From JAOUEA01 sp963821925 (lineage in GTDB: Bacteria > Actinomycetota > UBA4738 > HRBIN12), in NCBI GenBank assembly GCA_963821925.1, contig CAWGFO010000009.1, forward strand, positions 310,001 to 374,000: DNA of 64,000 bases, written 5' to 3'. The first letter of the stretch is position 1; each line of letters starts with the position of its first letter. Position numbers and translations under genes: made by a program. The notes under the pieces were generated by a model, which worked only from the letters and a program-made list of their open reading frames with translations, made no database searches and had not been told where the DNA came from. This document shows, one piece after another, positions 8,306 through 16,105 of this stretch.

Positions 8306-9406
8306 TCAGGTGCGCGGCCGGCGTTTGTCGGGGTCGTACAGGGCCAGCACGTCCACCGTGCCGGCGATCGCGCCGCCCTCGGCGGCCACCTCGACGTGCG
8401 TCCCGTCGCCGGCCGCGTCGGTCCGCAGGATCGCGAGGCCGATCGGGCCGAGGATCGGGCTCGTCGCCGGGCTCGTGAGCACGCCGATCTCCTCCCCGTC
8501 GCGGGTCACGGTTGCACCGTACTCGGGCAGGACGTCGCCCTCGAGCCGGACCGTCTTGAAGCGGTTCGGGGGATCCGCGGCGAGCTCGCGGAGGGTCGCC
8601 TTCCCCATGAACTCGCCCTCGGCGTCGAGCGCCACCACGCGGTCGAGCCCCAGGTCGAACGGCGAACGCTCGTGCGGCTCGTAGTCGTAGTCGGTCACGA
8701 TCATCCCGACCTCAACGCGGACCGGCTCGATGATCGCGACCCCGTAGGGCACCGCCCCGGCGGCGGCGACCGCCTCCCACACCTGGGCGGCGTGCTCGGG
8801 CCGAAGGAACAGCTCGTAGCCAAGCTCGCCGCTGAACCCGGTGCGCGAGAGCCACACCGGCGCCCCGCCCACCGTGACGGGCTCGGGGAAGAACGTGAAG
8901 TATCTGAGCTCGTCGACGTCGGCGCCCGACACGATCGACCGGATCAGCTCGCGGGATCTGGGCCCCTGCACCTGCATGCTCGGCAGTTCAGGCGCGAGGT
9001 ATTCGATCGAGACGTCCAGCCCTTTCGTCGCGTCGGCGAAGTACTCGGCGCGGTCGTTCCCGTTCGTGCAGACCCAAAGGTGGTCGGCCGCGTGACGGAA
9101 CACGGTGCCGTCGTCGACGAGGAGCCCGTCCTCATCGACGAACGCCCCGTAGCGGACCTGGCCGTCGCGCATGCTCAGGATGTCGTTCGTGTTGACCCGC
9201 TGCGCGGCCTCGAGGGCGTCGCCCCCCCGGAACGCCCACTTGTTCAGCGGCGAGAGATCCCACATGCCCACGCCTTCACGGACGGCCCGGTACTCGGCGT
9301 CGGTGTCGCCGAAGGTCGTGACCCACAGCCAGCCGGCCTCCTCCTCGTACCCGACGGCGGTCCGGGACGTGATCGGGTGGAAAGCGGTCTCGCGGCTGGG
9401 GCCCAT
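8306..9406 (-). CDS. GcvT-fold THF-dependent methyltransferase/demethylase, paralogue 2
   Basis: This 366-residue paralogue of the next gene has the same two domains; the acidic pair is D98-D99 in GLLVDDGTVF and the conserved block is LSRTGFSGELGYEL. The paralogues share VRYGAF and PPNRFK/PPKRFK stretches and end alike (YDPDKRRPRT against YDPEKKKPRA), which points to an old tandem duplication. The ATG at 9406 is chosen over a TTG 36 nt upstream because a near-consensus -10 (TATAAC) lies 6 nt before it. A palindrome covers the -35 region, so the pair is probably repressor-controlled. Substrate is unknown. Confidence 0.82.
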   Translation of the reverse strand: MGPSRETAFHPITSRTAVGYEEEAGWLWVTTFGDTDAEYRAVREGVGMWDLSPLNKWAFRGGDALEAAQRVNTNDILSMRDGQVRYGAFVDEDGLLVDDGTVFRHAADHLWVCTNGNDRAEYFADATKGLDVSIEYLAPELPSMQVQGPRSRELIRSIVSGADVDELRYFTFFPEPVTVGGAPVWLSRTGFSGELGYELFLRPEHAAQVWEAVAAAGAVPYGVAIIEPVRVEVGMIVTDYDYEPHERSPFDLGLDRVVALDAEGEFMGKATLRELAADPPNRFKTVRLEGDVLPEYGATVTRDGEEIGVLTSPATSPILGPIGLAILRTDAAGDGTHVEVAAEGGAIAGTVDVLALYDPDKRRPRT

Positions 9407-9412
9407 GGCGGC

Positions 9413-9418
9413 GTTATA
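9413..9418 (-). promoter_or_regulatory. -10 element TATAAC of the GcvT-like operon
   Basis: Minus-strand TATAAC is 6 nt before the ATG at 9406. Eighteen nt further upstream is TTGAAC, a plausible -35, giving one of the best promoter matches in the window. Confidence 0.6.
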
Positions 9419-9426
9419 CCGCGGGA

Positions 9427-9442
9427 TTGAACCGTTGTTCAA
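9427..9442 (-). promoter_or_regulatory. Palindromic operator TTGAAC-N4-GTTCAA over the -35
   Basis: Two perfect 6-nt arms separated by 4 nt overlap the putative -35 of the GcvT-like pair. The position suits a repressor dimer blocking RNA polymerase. It resembles a LexA box (GAAC-N4-GTTC core) but lacks the flanking CG, so a different regulator is likelier. No regulator gene is adjacent. Confidence 0.5.
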
Positions 9443-9472
9443 GTTTCGCCCCGGCGCCCCAGGGTGCCCGCG

Positions 9473-10096
9473 TCACGGTCGGCCGAGCCGCACCAGCTCC
9501 CGCACGGTGGGGTCGGGGGATCGCGGGAGCTTCCCGGCGAGCACGAGGAAGAGCTGCGCCGTCACGAGGGCGTCGTCGAGGGCCTGATGGGCGTCGGCCA
9601 CGGGCACGCCGTACCGCTCGGCGGTCCCCGTGAGTGGGTACCCGGGCTTGTCCCTGGCCAGGCCCCCGAGCCCATCGGCCGCGATCGCGAGGTTCCGCAC
9701 GTCGATCGTGCGCCGGCGCCACCGGCGCTTCCCGCCCCCGAAGATCGTGGCCAGGAAGTGCACCTCCACCCCGGCGAACCATACGAGCAGGTATCGGCCG
9801 TCGAGGGCCTCGCGCAGCTGCTCCCGAGCCTCGGCGAGCGACGGCGCTCCCGCCAGGTCCTGGGGTCGGAGCTCGTGGATCGTCTGCGACCTGGGTGACG
9901 GTGGCACGTGCGGGTCGATCAACTGGTGAGCCGACTCCGCGACGATCGCGCGGCCGTGGCGCACCGGGACGACGCCGTACGAGATCACGGTGTCGGAGCG
10001 GAAGTTCAGGCCGGTCGTCTCGAAGTCGAGCGCGACGTACTCGATCTCGCGCCAGGGCACCGCGCGGGCCCGGGGCGGGGCGACGGGCAGGGTCAC
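9473..10096 (-). CDS. DnaQ-like DEDDh 3'-5' exonuclease
   Basis: This 207-residue, single-domain RNase T/DnaQ exonuclease has motif I as D24-F-E26 in ALDFETTGL and the DEDDh motif III as HQALDDALVTA near the C-terminus. It lacks GIY-YIG or polymerase domains, so it is a stand-alone proofreading-type or nucleic-acid-trimming enzyme and not necessarily the Pol III epsilon subunit. The GTG start overlaps the cyclo-ligase stop by 4 nt (GTGA). It is the last gene of the arsA-led operon. Its link to folate or F420 neighbours is unclear. Confidence 0.85.
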   Translation of the reverse strand: MTLPVAPPRARAVPWREIEYVALDFETTGLNFRSDTVISYGVVPVRHGRAIVAESAHQLIDPHVPPSPRSQTIHELRPQDLAGAPSLAEAREQLREALDGRYLLVWFAGVEVHFLATIFGGGKRRWRRRTIDVRNLAIAADGLGGLARDKPGYPLTGTAERYGVPVADAHQALDDALVTAQLFLVLAGKLPRSPDPTVRELVRLGRP

Positions 10097-10683
10097 GGCT
10101 CCCGGGGACACCGCACCGTCTCGGATTCGGTCACGACCGCGTGGACCCGCAGGTCGAAGTGCCCTGCGGGCAGATCTCCCTCGACCAGTTGGACCCCGAA
10201 CGCCGCGCCCACCCGGAGCGCGTCGGAGCGGGCACGTGGGAAGAACCGGTCGTAATACCCGCCCCCGTACCCCACGCGCCGGCCCGCCCGGTCGAACGCG
10301 ACCGCCGGCGTGACGATCACGTCCACCTCGGCGGGGTCGAGGGCCTCGCCGTCGGCCGGCTCGAGCGCGCCGAACGAGGTCGTGGTGGTCGGCTCCCCCG
10401 GGCGCCATGTGCGCGGCTCCAGGTCGCCGTCGACGATCCGGGGCAGCGCCACCCGCACCCCGCCCGACGTCAGCGCCTCGATCAGCGGCATCGTGGGGAG
10501 CTCCGACCCGAAGGTCCAGAACGCCATCACGATGCCCGCGGCCGCCACCTCGGGAAGCGCCAGCACGCGGTCGGTCACGAGGGCGCCGAGCCGTGCCCGC
10601 TCCTGCGGGATGAGGGCGTCGCGGCGCTCGAGCACCGTCGCGCGGACCTGCTTCTTCGCCCGTTTGAGTTGACCGCTGTTCAC
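10093..10683 (-). CDS. 5-formyltetrahydrofolate cyclo-ligase
   Basis: The enzyme (EC 6.3.3.2, MTHFS family) converts 5-formyl-THF to 5,10-methenyl-THF with ATP, rescuing the storage/inhibitory folate. The 196-residue length is typical. The N-terminus carries the basic ATP region KRAKKQVRATVLERRDAL and the C-terminal glycine motif RVGYGGGYYDRFF is intact. GTG is used as start because it overlaps the preceding LLM gene stop by 4 nt (GTGA). It adds to the folate genes upstream and keeps methenyl-THF available for the same pool. Confidence 0.92.
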   Translation of the reverse strand: MNSGQLKRAKKQVRATVLERRDALIPQERARLGALVTDRVLALPEVAAAGIVMAFWTFGSELPTMPLIEALTSGGVRVALPRIVDGDLEPRTWRPGEPTTTTSFGALEPADGEALDPAEVDVIVTPAVAFDRAGRRVGYGGGYYDRFFPRARSDALRVGAAFGVQLVEGDLPAGHFDLRVHAVVTESETVRCPREP

Positions 10684-11564
10684 GGCCGCAGCGTCCCCGC
10701 GATCAGCTCGAGCCGGTCGGGCGGCCCGACCGGGAGGACGATGCACCACGCGGCGCCCGCGTCCTCGAGCCGGCCGGCGAAGGTGCGGAGCTCGGCGGCC
10801 GTTCCCGTCCAGAGCCCCTCGCGCGGGAGCCCCCGCTCGTCGCGATCGGTGAGCAGCCGGTCGAGGTCGGCCTGGTCCTCCCCCACCAGGGCGATCCCGC
10901 CCCAGGTGACCGCGACGTCGCGGCCGTCCGCGAGCGCGCGGAGCCTCCCGACGCTCGCGGCGAACGCGTCGGGATCCTGGCCCCACCCGTTCCACGCGTC
11001 CGCGCTCCGGGCCGCGATCGAGAGCACCGCGTCCGAGAGCCCACCCACCCAGAGCTCGGGCGTGCCCGCGGGTACCAGCGGCCCGCTGAGGGCGGGGACG
11101 TGATCGCCGCCCGGCCACGCCCGGCCCTCGAACAGCGACCGCATCGCGGTGACCGACTCCTCGAGCAGGCGCAGCCGGTCCCGGACCGACGGGAAGGCGA
11201 TCCCGTAGGTCTCGTGCTCGGGGAGGGACGCCCGGTCCCCGCTCCCCACCGCGAGGATCGCGCGGCCGCCGGACATCGCGTCCAGGGCCGCCGCCTGTTT
11301 CGCCAGAAGCCCGACGGGCCTGAGGGTGACCCGCGTGACCAGGGTGCCCACCGCAAGCGTCGGGTGGCGGGCCGCGACGGCCGCCAGCAGGGTGAACGGC
11401 TCGAGCGCGGGCCGGTCGGGCCCCGAGGGCGGGTAGAACACGGGCGGGAACAGGTGGTCGGGCGAGAAGACGCCGTCGACGCCGAGCTCGGCACAGCGGT
11501 CGGCCATCCCGAGCGGCCGTGACACGTCGGCCGTGAAGACCGGCAGCGAGATCCCGAGCTTCAC
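10680..11564 (-). CDS. LLM-class flavin/F420-dependent oxidoreductase
   Basis: This 294-residue luciferase-like TIM barrel has VKLGISLPVFTADV at the start, GTLVTRVTLRPVGLLAKQAAALDAMSGGR in the middle and WVGGLSDAVL later. The pattern is that of actinobacterial F420H2-dependent reductases/dehydrogenases. The cofactor could instead be FMN; the sequence alone does not settle it. The GTG start overlaps the ROK stop by 4 nt. Substrate is unknown. Confidence 0.85.
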   Translation of the reverse strand: MKLGISLPVFTADVSRPLGMADRCAELGVDGVFSPDHLFPPVFYPPSGPDRPALEPFTLLAAVAARHPTLAVGTLVTRVTLRPVGLLAKQAAALDAMSGGRAILAVGSGDRASLPEHETYGIAFPSVRDRLRLLEESVTAMRSLFEGRAWPGGDHVPALSGPLVPAGTPELWVGGLSDAVLSIAARSADAWNGWGQDPDAFAASVGRLRALADGRDVAVTWGGIALVGEDQADLDRLLTDRDERGLPREGLWTGTAAELRTFAGRLEDAGAAWCIVLPVGPPDRLELIAGTLRP

Positions 11565-12514
11565 GTGAGCGTCTCGAGCGCCATCAGCGCCGCCCCGATC
11601 GCGCCGGCGTCGCTGCCGAGGCTCGCGGTCACGAGCGGCACGCGCGGCCGGTGCGCCGACGCCTCGAGCGAGGATACGAACGCCGCTCGCGCGGGCTCCA
11701 TCAGGAGGTTCCCTGCGGCGGCGGCGCCGCCCCCCACCACGACGATCTCGGGGTCGAGCACGTTCGAGAGGCCCGCGAGCCCTTCGCCCAGGCTCCGACC
11801 GACCGTGGCGAGGATCCCGCGGGCGACCGGGTCGCCGGCGCGCGCGGACTCCGACACCACCTGGCCGGTGACCCGGGCCGGGTCGCCGCCGCAGCGCCGT
11901 GCGATCATCGACTGCGGGTGCTGCCGCGCGGCCTCTCGCCCCGCTCGCGTGATCGCGTGGCCGCTCGCGAACTGCTCCCAGCAGCCATGGTTCCCACACC
12001 CGCACAGCGGCCCGTCAGGATCGACGATGATGTGCCCGATCTCCCCCGCGAACCCGTGGGCGCCCCTGAGCAGCTGGCCGTCGATGATGATGCCGCCCCC
12101 GATGCCCGTCCCGGCTCCGGCGAACAACAGGTGGCGGAAGCCCGCAGCCGCGCCCAGCCGGTACTCGCCCCAGGCGGCGGCGTTCGCGTCGTTGTCGGCC
12201 AGCGTCGGCAGGCCGATCGCGTCCCACATGTGCTGGGCGAGCGGGGTGTTGCGCCAGGCCAGGTTCGGGGCGAACGTCAGTCGGCCCGTGTCCTTCTCGA
12301 CGAGGCCGGCCGCCCCGACCCCGATCGCGCGAACCTCCGGTGCGATCACCGCGCGCGCGACCTCGACCATCGTGTCCAGCGTCGCCTGCATGTCGTTCGC
12401 GGGCGTCGGGAGCGTCTGGCGGGCGAGCACCGTGCCCTCGATCGTCACGCGGATCGCCGCGGTCTTGGTGCCGCCGACGTCGAGCCCGATCGCCTGTGCC
12501 CCGCTGCCCGTCAT
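11561..12514 (-). CDS. ROK family sugar kinase (glucokinase-like)
   Basis: This 317-residue ROK kinase has the ATP phosphate loop L-D-V-G-G-T-K at 11-17, the sugar-binding GEIGHIIVDPDG and the zinc-site motif CGCGNHGCWEQ. There is no N-terminal helix-turn-helix, so it is an enzyme rather than a ROK repressor, most likely glucokinase, with N-acetyl-hexosamine or allose as alternatives. It is translationally coupled by ATGA to the upstream ArsA-type ATPase gene and by GTGA to the LLM gene. Confidence 0.88.
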   Translation of the reverse strand: MTGSGAQAIGLDVGGTKTAAIRVTIEGTVLARQTLPTPANDMQATLDTMVEVARAVIAPEVRAIGVGAAGLVEKDTGRLTFAPNLAWRNTPLAQHMWDAIGLPTLADNDANAAAWGEYRLGAAAGFRHLLFAGAGTGIGGGIIIDGQLLRGAHGFAGEIGHIIVDPDGPLCGCGNHGCWEQFASGHAITRAGREAARQHPQSMIARRCGGDPARVTGQVVSESARAGDPVARGILATVGRSLGEGLAGLSNVLDPEIVVVGGGAAAAGNLLMEPARAAFVSSLEASAHRPRVPLVTASLGSDAGAIGAALMALETLT

Positions 12515-13698
12515 CCCGTGGTCGTCGGCTCCTCGACCCGGGCGAAGAAGATCTCGAGGTGGTCGCCGGCGAAGTTCGCCTCGCGCACGACCATCCGCTT
12601 CAGCGTCTGCGGCAGGATCAGGTTGCGCTTGTAGGACCCGACACGGACGAAGAGCTCGTCGTTGCGCCGGTGGATGTCCATGTCGTCGCGCGAGACGAAC
12701 GGCAGCCGCATCGAGAGCACGTACCCCGAGCCCCGCTTGCGCACCCGGATCGGGTCGTCGTGGAACAGGATCGCGGTCGCGTCCTTGGTTCCGTAGACCT
12801 CCTCGCCCATCTCCAGCAGGAGGGGGATGCCAACCATCTCCCGCTGGAAGAGCCGGGCCTCCAGGATCGGCACCGGCTCGAAGGACTCGCGGACGGTGGC
12901 AAGGTGCTCGGCCTGGATGTCCTTCCACTTGCCGAAGTAAGGATCGTTCACCTCGTCGGGGATGATCCGGTTCACCACGACCGCGTCGACGCGGTACCCG
13001 AACAGCCCCAGGTACGTGTAGGTGCGGCGGGCCTCGCTGATCACCATCTTCTCGGGATTCACGACCAGGCGGACGGACGCCACGGACTCGTCGGTGAGGA
13101 TCGTCTTCACGTCGTCGAGGTTGCGGTGGAGCCGCTCGACGGCCTCGAAGACCGCGTCGCCCGCGATCGGCAGCGTCGTCATCTTCGAGACGATCGGACG
13201 CACGGCCTTCACGACCTTGCGCTCGACCGGGAAGATCCGCTCGATGTACCAGTTCATGACCTCGGGCAGGCTCAGCAGCCGGAGCGTCTCGGCGGTCGGC
13301 GCGCAGTCGACCACGAGCATGTCGTAGGCCCCCGACTCCACGTGGGTCTTCACGTCGATCAACGCGAAGATCTCGTCGAGGCCCGGGATCACCGTGAGCT
13401 CCTCGGCCTGGATCGTCTCGGTGCCGGCCCAGTTCATCAGCTGGATGAAGTAGTCCTGGATCTCGCGCCAGTTGTCCTCGAGCCGCTCCTGCGCGTCGAC
13501 CTGCTGCGCCCACAGGTTCTCGGCGATCAGCGTGGGCTGCGAATCGATCTCGACCTCGAAGGAATCGCCGAGCGAGTGCGCCGGGTCGGTCGACATCACG
13601 AGGGTGCGCTTCCCCTCCCGGGCGGCGCGCAGGGCCGTCGCCGCGGCCACGGTGGTCTTGCCCACGCCGCCCTTACCGGTGAACAGGATGACTCGCAT
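12511..13698 (-). CDS. ArsA/Get3-like ATPase with C-terminal HSP20-like domain
   Basis: This 395-residue soluble ATPase has the deviant Walker A FTGKGGVGKTT at 6-16, switch residues DPAHSLGD, and VVDCAPTAETLRLLSLPE. A C-terminal HSP20-like beta domain (VLSMRLPFVSRDDMDI to LEIFFARV) is typical of the actinobacterial ArsA_HSP20 group. No arsB or arsenic regulator is nearby, so arsenite efflux is unlikely; a Get3-like targeting or chaperone role is an inference. The ATG at 13698 is chosen because a TAGATT element lies 7 nt upstream; it replaces a TTG codon three positions earlier. It is first in the five-gene operon. Confidence 0.9.
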   Translation of the reverse strand: MRVILFTGKGGVGKTTVAAATALRAAREGKRTLVMSTDPAHSLGDSFEVEIDSQPTLIAENLWAQQVDAQERLEDNWREIQDYFIQLMNWAGTETIQAEELTVIPGLDEIFALIDVKTHVESGAYDMLVVDCAPTAETLRLLSLPEVMNWYIERIFPVERKVVKAVRPIVSKMTTLPIAGDAVFEAVERLHRNLDDVKTILTDESVASVRLVVNPEKMVISEARRTYTYLGLFGYRVDAVVVNRIIPDEVNDPYFGKWKDIQAEHLATVRESFEPVPILEARLFQREMVGIPLLLEMGEEVYGTKDATAILFHDDPIRVRKRGSGYVLSMRLPFVSRDDMDIHRRNDELFVRVGSYKRNLILPQTLKRMVVREANFAGDHLEIFFARVEEPTTTG

Positions 13699-13705
13699 GA
13701 GCCTC

Positions 13706-13711
13706 AATCTA
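13706..13711 (-). promoter_or_regulatory. -10 element TAGATT, leaderless promoter of the arsA-led operon
   Basis: Minus-strand TAGATT ends 7 nt before the ATG at 13698. It favours this ATG over the upstream TTG and supports a single transcript through 9473. Confidence 0.5.
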
Positions 13712-13780
13712 CGGCACCCGCGGGCAACGGAGTACCCGCGACGCGTGGCGAGGTCGTGACGGAGGTGTGTGCGGAGGGCG

Positions 13781-14221
13781 TCAGCCCATCTCGACGCGAC
13801 GCTTCAGCTTCTCGAGCGCGTTCTCGATCACACGCCGGGCGCCCTCCGAACGGAGGAACCCCGGGACGAGCACGCCCAGCTCGACCCCGAGCCGATAGGT
13901 CACCTTCGTCGTGCTGTCGTCGAGCTCGGTGAACAGGTACTCGCCGCGGATGTCGCGGACCGCGCCACGCGCCTCCGTCGTGACCCACGACATGCCCGTA
14001 TCACCGGCCGCGTACTGGTAGGCCAGCGTGTAGCCGGCCCTCCCGAGCACGGGGACGTCGACCTCGAACGCGACCTGGGTGGCGCGGCCGCCTTCACCGC
14101 GCTGCCGGACCTCGACGGTTCGCACGTCGGCCCACTCCGGGTACGCCTCGAAGTCCTCGAGGACCTCGACGATGTCCTCGAGGGGCGCCTCGATCTCGAT
14201 CGACCCCTCCGCGTGCTCCAT
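13781..14221 (-). CDS. SRPBCC family (polyketide cyclase/START-like) protein
   Basis: This 146-residue helix-grip protein opens with EGSIEIEAPLEDIVEVLEDFEAYPEWADVRTVEV, the classic N-terminus of the polyketide cyclase/dehydrase group, and has a long C-terminal helix (RRVIENALEKLKRRVE). Such proteins bind lipids or other hydrophobic ligands in a cavity; no ligand can be assigned. The start is fixed by a -10 box 8 nt upstream. That box overlaps the stop codon of the zinc-ribbon gene. Confidence 0.85.
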   Translation of the reverse strand: MEHAEGSIEIEAPLEDIVEVLEDFEAYPEWADVRTVEVRQRGEGGRATQVAFEVDVPVLGRAGYTLAYQYAAGDTGMSWVTTEARGAVRDIRGEYLFTELDDSTTKVTYRLGVELGVLVPGFLRSEGARRVIENALEKLKRRVEMG

Positions 14222-14229
14222 CCGGACGC

Positions 14230-14235
14230 ATCCTA
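14230..14235 (-). promoter_or_regulatory. -10 element TAGGAT, leaderless promoter of the SRPBCC gene
   Basis: Minus-strand TAGGAT is 8 nt before the ATG and includes the TAG stop codon of the upstream gene. Confidence 0.45.
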
Positions 14236-14910
14236 GCGTTTGGCGGCCGTGATCACGGTGAGCGCCAAGACCGCCACCGACAGGAAGATCACACCCACCG
14301 TGGCCCACAGCAGCGCCCTGGCGGACACGACCGGCTCGCCGCCCTCGGCCAGGTGATACGCCTCCCATGCCGTGCCCGCGTACACGACGACCGCGAGGCC
14401 GAGGAAGAGCGCGAACAGGCCGAGCAACACCCCGGAACCGCCGGCCGACAGCCCGGTGAGCAGCGCCATCACGAACAGCATCGCGAACAGGACCCCGCGC
14501 GCGAGACCGTCCATCCCGCGCCCCACCTTGCGATGGCCGAGCCCCGGGAAGATCAGCGACCAGGCCAGCGCGGTCTTCGGCTCGACCTTCGGTCGTTCCT
14601 CGCCCTGGCGCATCAGCGCGGCGAACGAGGTGCCGCACACGGCGCAGGCATCGAGCTCGATCGCGTTGGCGTTCCCGCAGGCGGGGCAGGGCCAGGTCGG
14701 GGCGGCGATGGCCGGCGGCGCGCCCGCCGGCGTCGGCGACGTATCGGCGCCGGGGGACGGTCCGGAACCGGGTGAACGAACGGGCTCGGGCTCGGGTTCG
14801 GGGTCGACCAGGGACTCGAAGCACTGCCCGCACCATCCGGCGTCCGCGACGACGAGCGCTCCGCAGTTCGGGCAGCGGCGTTCCTCATCGGCCGAGGGCG
14901 GAGCATCCAT
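14233..14910 (-). CDS. Double zinc-ribbon membrane protein
   Basis: This 225-residue protein has two zinc ribbons: C13/C16 with C27/C30, and a second CPxC...CxxC block (CPACGNANAIELDACAVC) after a proline-rich linker. Three or so hydrophobic helices follow, including GVLFAMLFVMALLTGL, GVLLGLFALFLGLAVVVYAG and LLWATVGVIFLSVAVLAL. The ribbons are predicted to be cytoplasmic. The family is common but unassigned, and a scaffold or sensor role is a guess. A -10 box lies 6 nt before the ATG. Confidence 0.8.
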   Translation of the reverse strand: MDAPPSADEERRCPNCGALVVADAGWCGQCFESLVDPEPEPEPVRSPGSGPSPGADTSPTPAGAPPAIAAPTWPCPACGNANAIELDACAVCGTSFAALMRQGEERPKVEPKTALAWSLIFPGLGHRKVGRGMDGLARGVLFAMLFVMALLTGLSAGGSGVLLGLFALFLGLAVVVYAGTAWEAYHLAEGGEPVVSARALLWATVGVIFLSVAVLALTVITAAKR

Positions 14911-14916
14911 GGGCGC

Positions 14917-14922
14917 AGGGTA
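14917..14922 (-). promoter_or_regulatory. -10 element TACCCT, leaderless promoter of the zinc-ribbon gene
   Basis: Minus-strand TACCCT sits 6 nt before the ATG at 14910, with no ribosome-binding sequence. Confidence 0.45.
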
Positions 14923-14951
14923 CCCTCGCCCGGAGGCCGAAGGAACGAGCC

Positions 14952-16085
14952 TCAGTTCGCGGCGGCCTGGAGCCAGAGCACGAGCCGCTCAGCGATCGCG
15001 GGCCACGTGTGCGACCGCTCGACGCGCGCGCGGCCGGCCTCCCCCATGCGCCGCGCGAGGGCGGGGTCGCCGAGCAGTGCGGCCACGGCGTCCGCGACGG
15101 ACGCGACGACGGCGCCGTCGACGAGGATCCCGGTCTGTCCGTCGACGAGCGCTTCCCGGGCGCCCCCCGAATCGCCCACGACGACCGGACGCCCGCACGC
15201 GGCGGCCTCGATGAACACGTTCCCCCAGCCCTCGACCTCCAGGCCGCCGAGCCTCGTCCGGCATGGCATCGCGAACACGTCCCCCACGGTGTAGTGCCTG
15301 GGCAGCTCCTCTTCGGAGACCTGCCCCGCGAAGATCACCGACCCTTCGGGGGCCTCGCCCGCGAGGTCGCGGAGGTGGTCCTCGTACGGGCCGCCGCCCA
15401 CGATCAGCAGGGTCGCGTCCGGGACGCGCCGGCGGACCTCGCTCATCCCCTCGATCAGCACGTCCTGGCCCTTGCGCGCCACGAGCCGGCTCACGCACAC
15501 GACCAGTGGCCGGTCGCCCACCCCGTACCGTTCCCGGAGATCGTCGGTCGGCAGGTCGGGGTGGAACGCCTCGATGTCGGCTCCCGGGTAGAGCACCGAG
15601 ACCGGCACACGGGCCGGCACGGCCGTGCGCACGGTCCTCGCGATGAACGCGCTGCACATCACCGGGACGCGCGCGGCCTTCGAGGTCGCGTACCGCACGA
15701 GGCTGTGCGCCCCCGGCATCACCGAGAGCCAGTACTCGAAGCCGTGCGCGGCCGCCAGGTACGGGATCCCGCGGGCGGCCAGACGCGGTCCGATCATCGC
15801 GAGCGGGTAGGTCGCCCCGAACAGGACGACCTCCGCTCCCGTCTCGCGGACGGCCTTCTCGACGCGGCGGGCGACCTCGGGGGTCGGCCACAGGAAGCGC
15901 TCGGGCTGGCGCAGCACGCGGTAGGGCACGGCCGCGTCGAAGGCTTCCGCCTCGTCCCAGCCTGGACAGAGCACCGAGACGCGATCAGGCGGTAGCTGGT
16001 CGACGAGCGCCTCGAGCGTGCGCTGGATCCCGCCGACGCGCGGCGGGTAGTCGTTCGTGACCACGAGGGTGTGCGGGACGTCCAT
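14952..16085 (-). CDS. GT4 family glycosyltransferase (PimB-like)
   Basis: This 377-residue GT-B retaining glycosyltransferase has an acceptor-binding N-terminal half (VTNDYPPRVGGIQRTLEALV) and a GT4 donor half with VSRLVARKGQDVLIEG and FIEAAACGRPVVVGDSGGAREAL. The profile resembles mannosyltransferases of the PimB/MgtA type, acting on a lipid or glycan at the inner membrane face, probably with GDP-mannose (inference). GGGAGGA precedes the ATG. The gene starts only 20 nt from the divergent ygfZ. With heptose genes 1.4 kb away it could act on an envelope glycan. Confidence 0.9.
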   Translation of the reverse strand: MDVPHTLVVTNDYPPRVGGIQRTLEALVDQLPPDRVSVLCPGWDEAEAFDAAVPYRVLRQPERFLWPTPEVARRVEKAVRETGAEVVLFGATYPLAMIGPRLAARGIPYLAAAHGFEYWLSVMPGAHSLVRYATSKAARVPVMCSAFIARTVRTAVPARVPVSVLYPGADIEAFHPDLPTDDLRERYGVGDRPLVVCVSRLVARKGQDVLIEGMSEVRRRVPDATLLIVGGGPYEDHLRDLAGEAPEGSVIFAGQVSEEELPRHYTVGDVFAMPCRTRLGGLEVEGWGNVFIEAAACGRPVVVGDSGGAREALVDGQTGILVDGAVVASVADAVAALLGDPALARRMGEAGRARVERSHTWPAIAERLVLWLQAAAN

Positions 16086-16089
16086 CGCG

Positions 16090-16095
16090 GATAAT
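16090..16095 (+). promoter_or_regulatory. -10 element GATAAT for ygfZ in a 20-nt divergent gap
   Basis: GATAAT ends 10 nt before the ygfZ ATG, inside the 20-nt gap that also carries the glycosyltransferase ribosome site on the other strand. The ygfZ transcript is probably leaderless. Confidence 0.4.
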
Positions 16096-16105
16096 CCTCC
16101 CAGGC

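Noticed and set aside
9407..9442. TTG start extending the second GcvT-like gene
   Set aside because: It begins inside the palindrome upstream of the -10; ATG 9406 sits at leaderless distance from TATAAC.
9427..9442. A second LexA box
   Set aside because: Arms are TTGAAC/GTTCAA and lack the CG pairs of CGAAC-N4-GTTCG; the gene is metabolic. Kept as an operator for an unknown regulator.
12511..13698. Arsenite efflux ATPase ArsA
   Set aside because: There is no arsB, arsD or arsR, and the HSP20-like C-terminal domain marks the actinobacterial Get3-like group.
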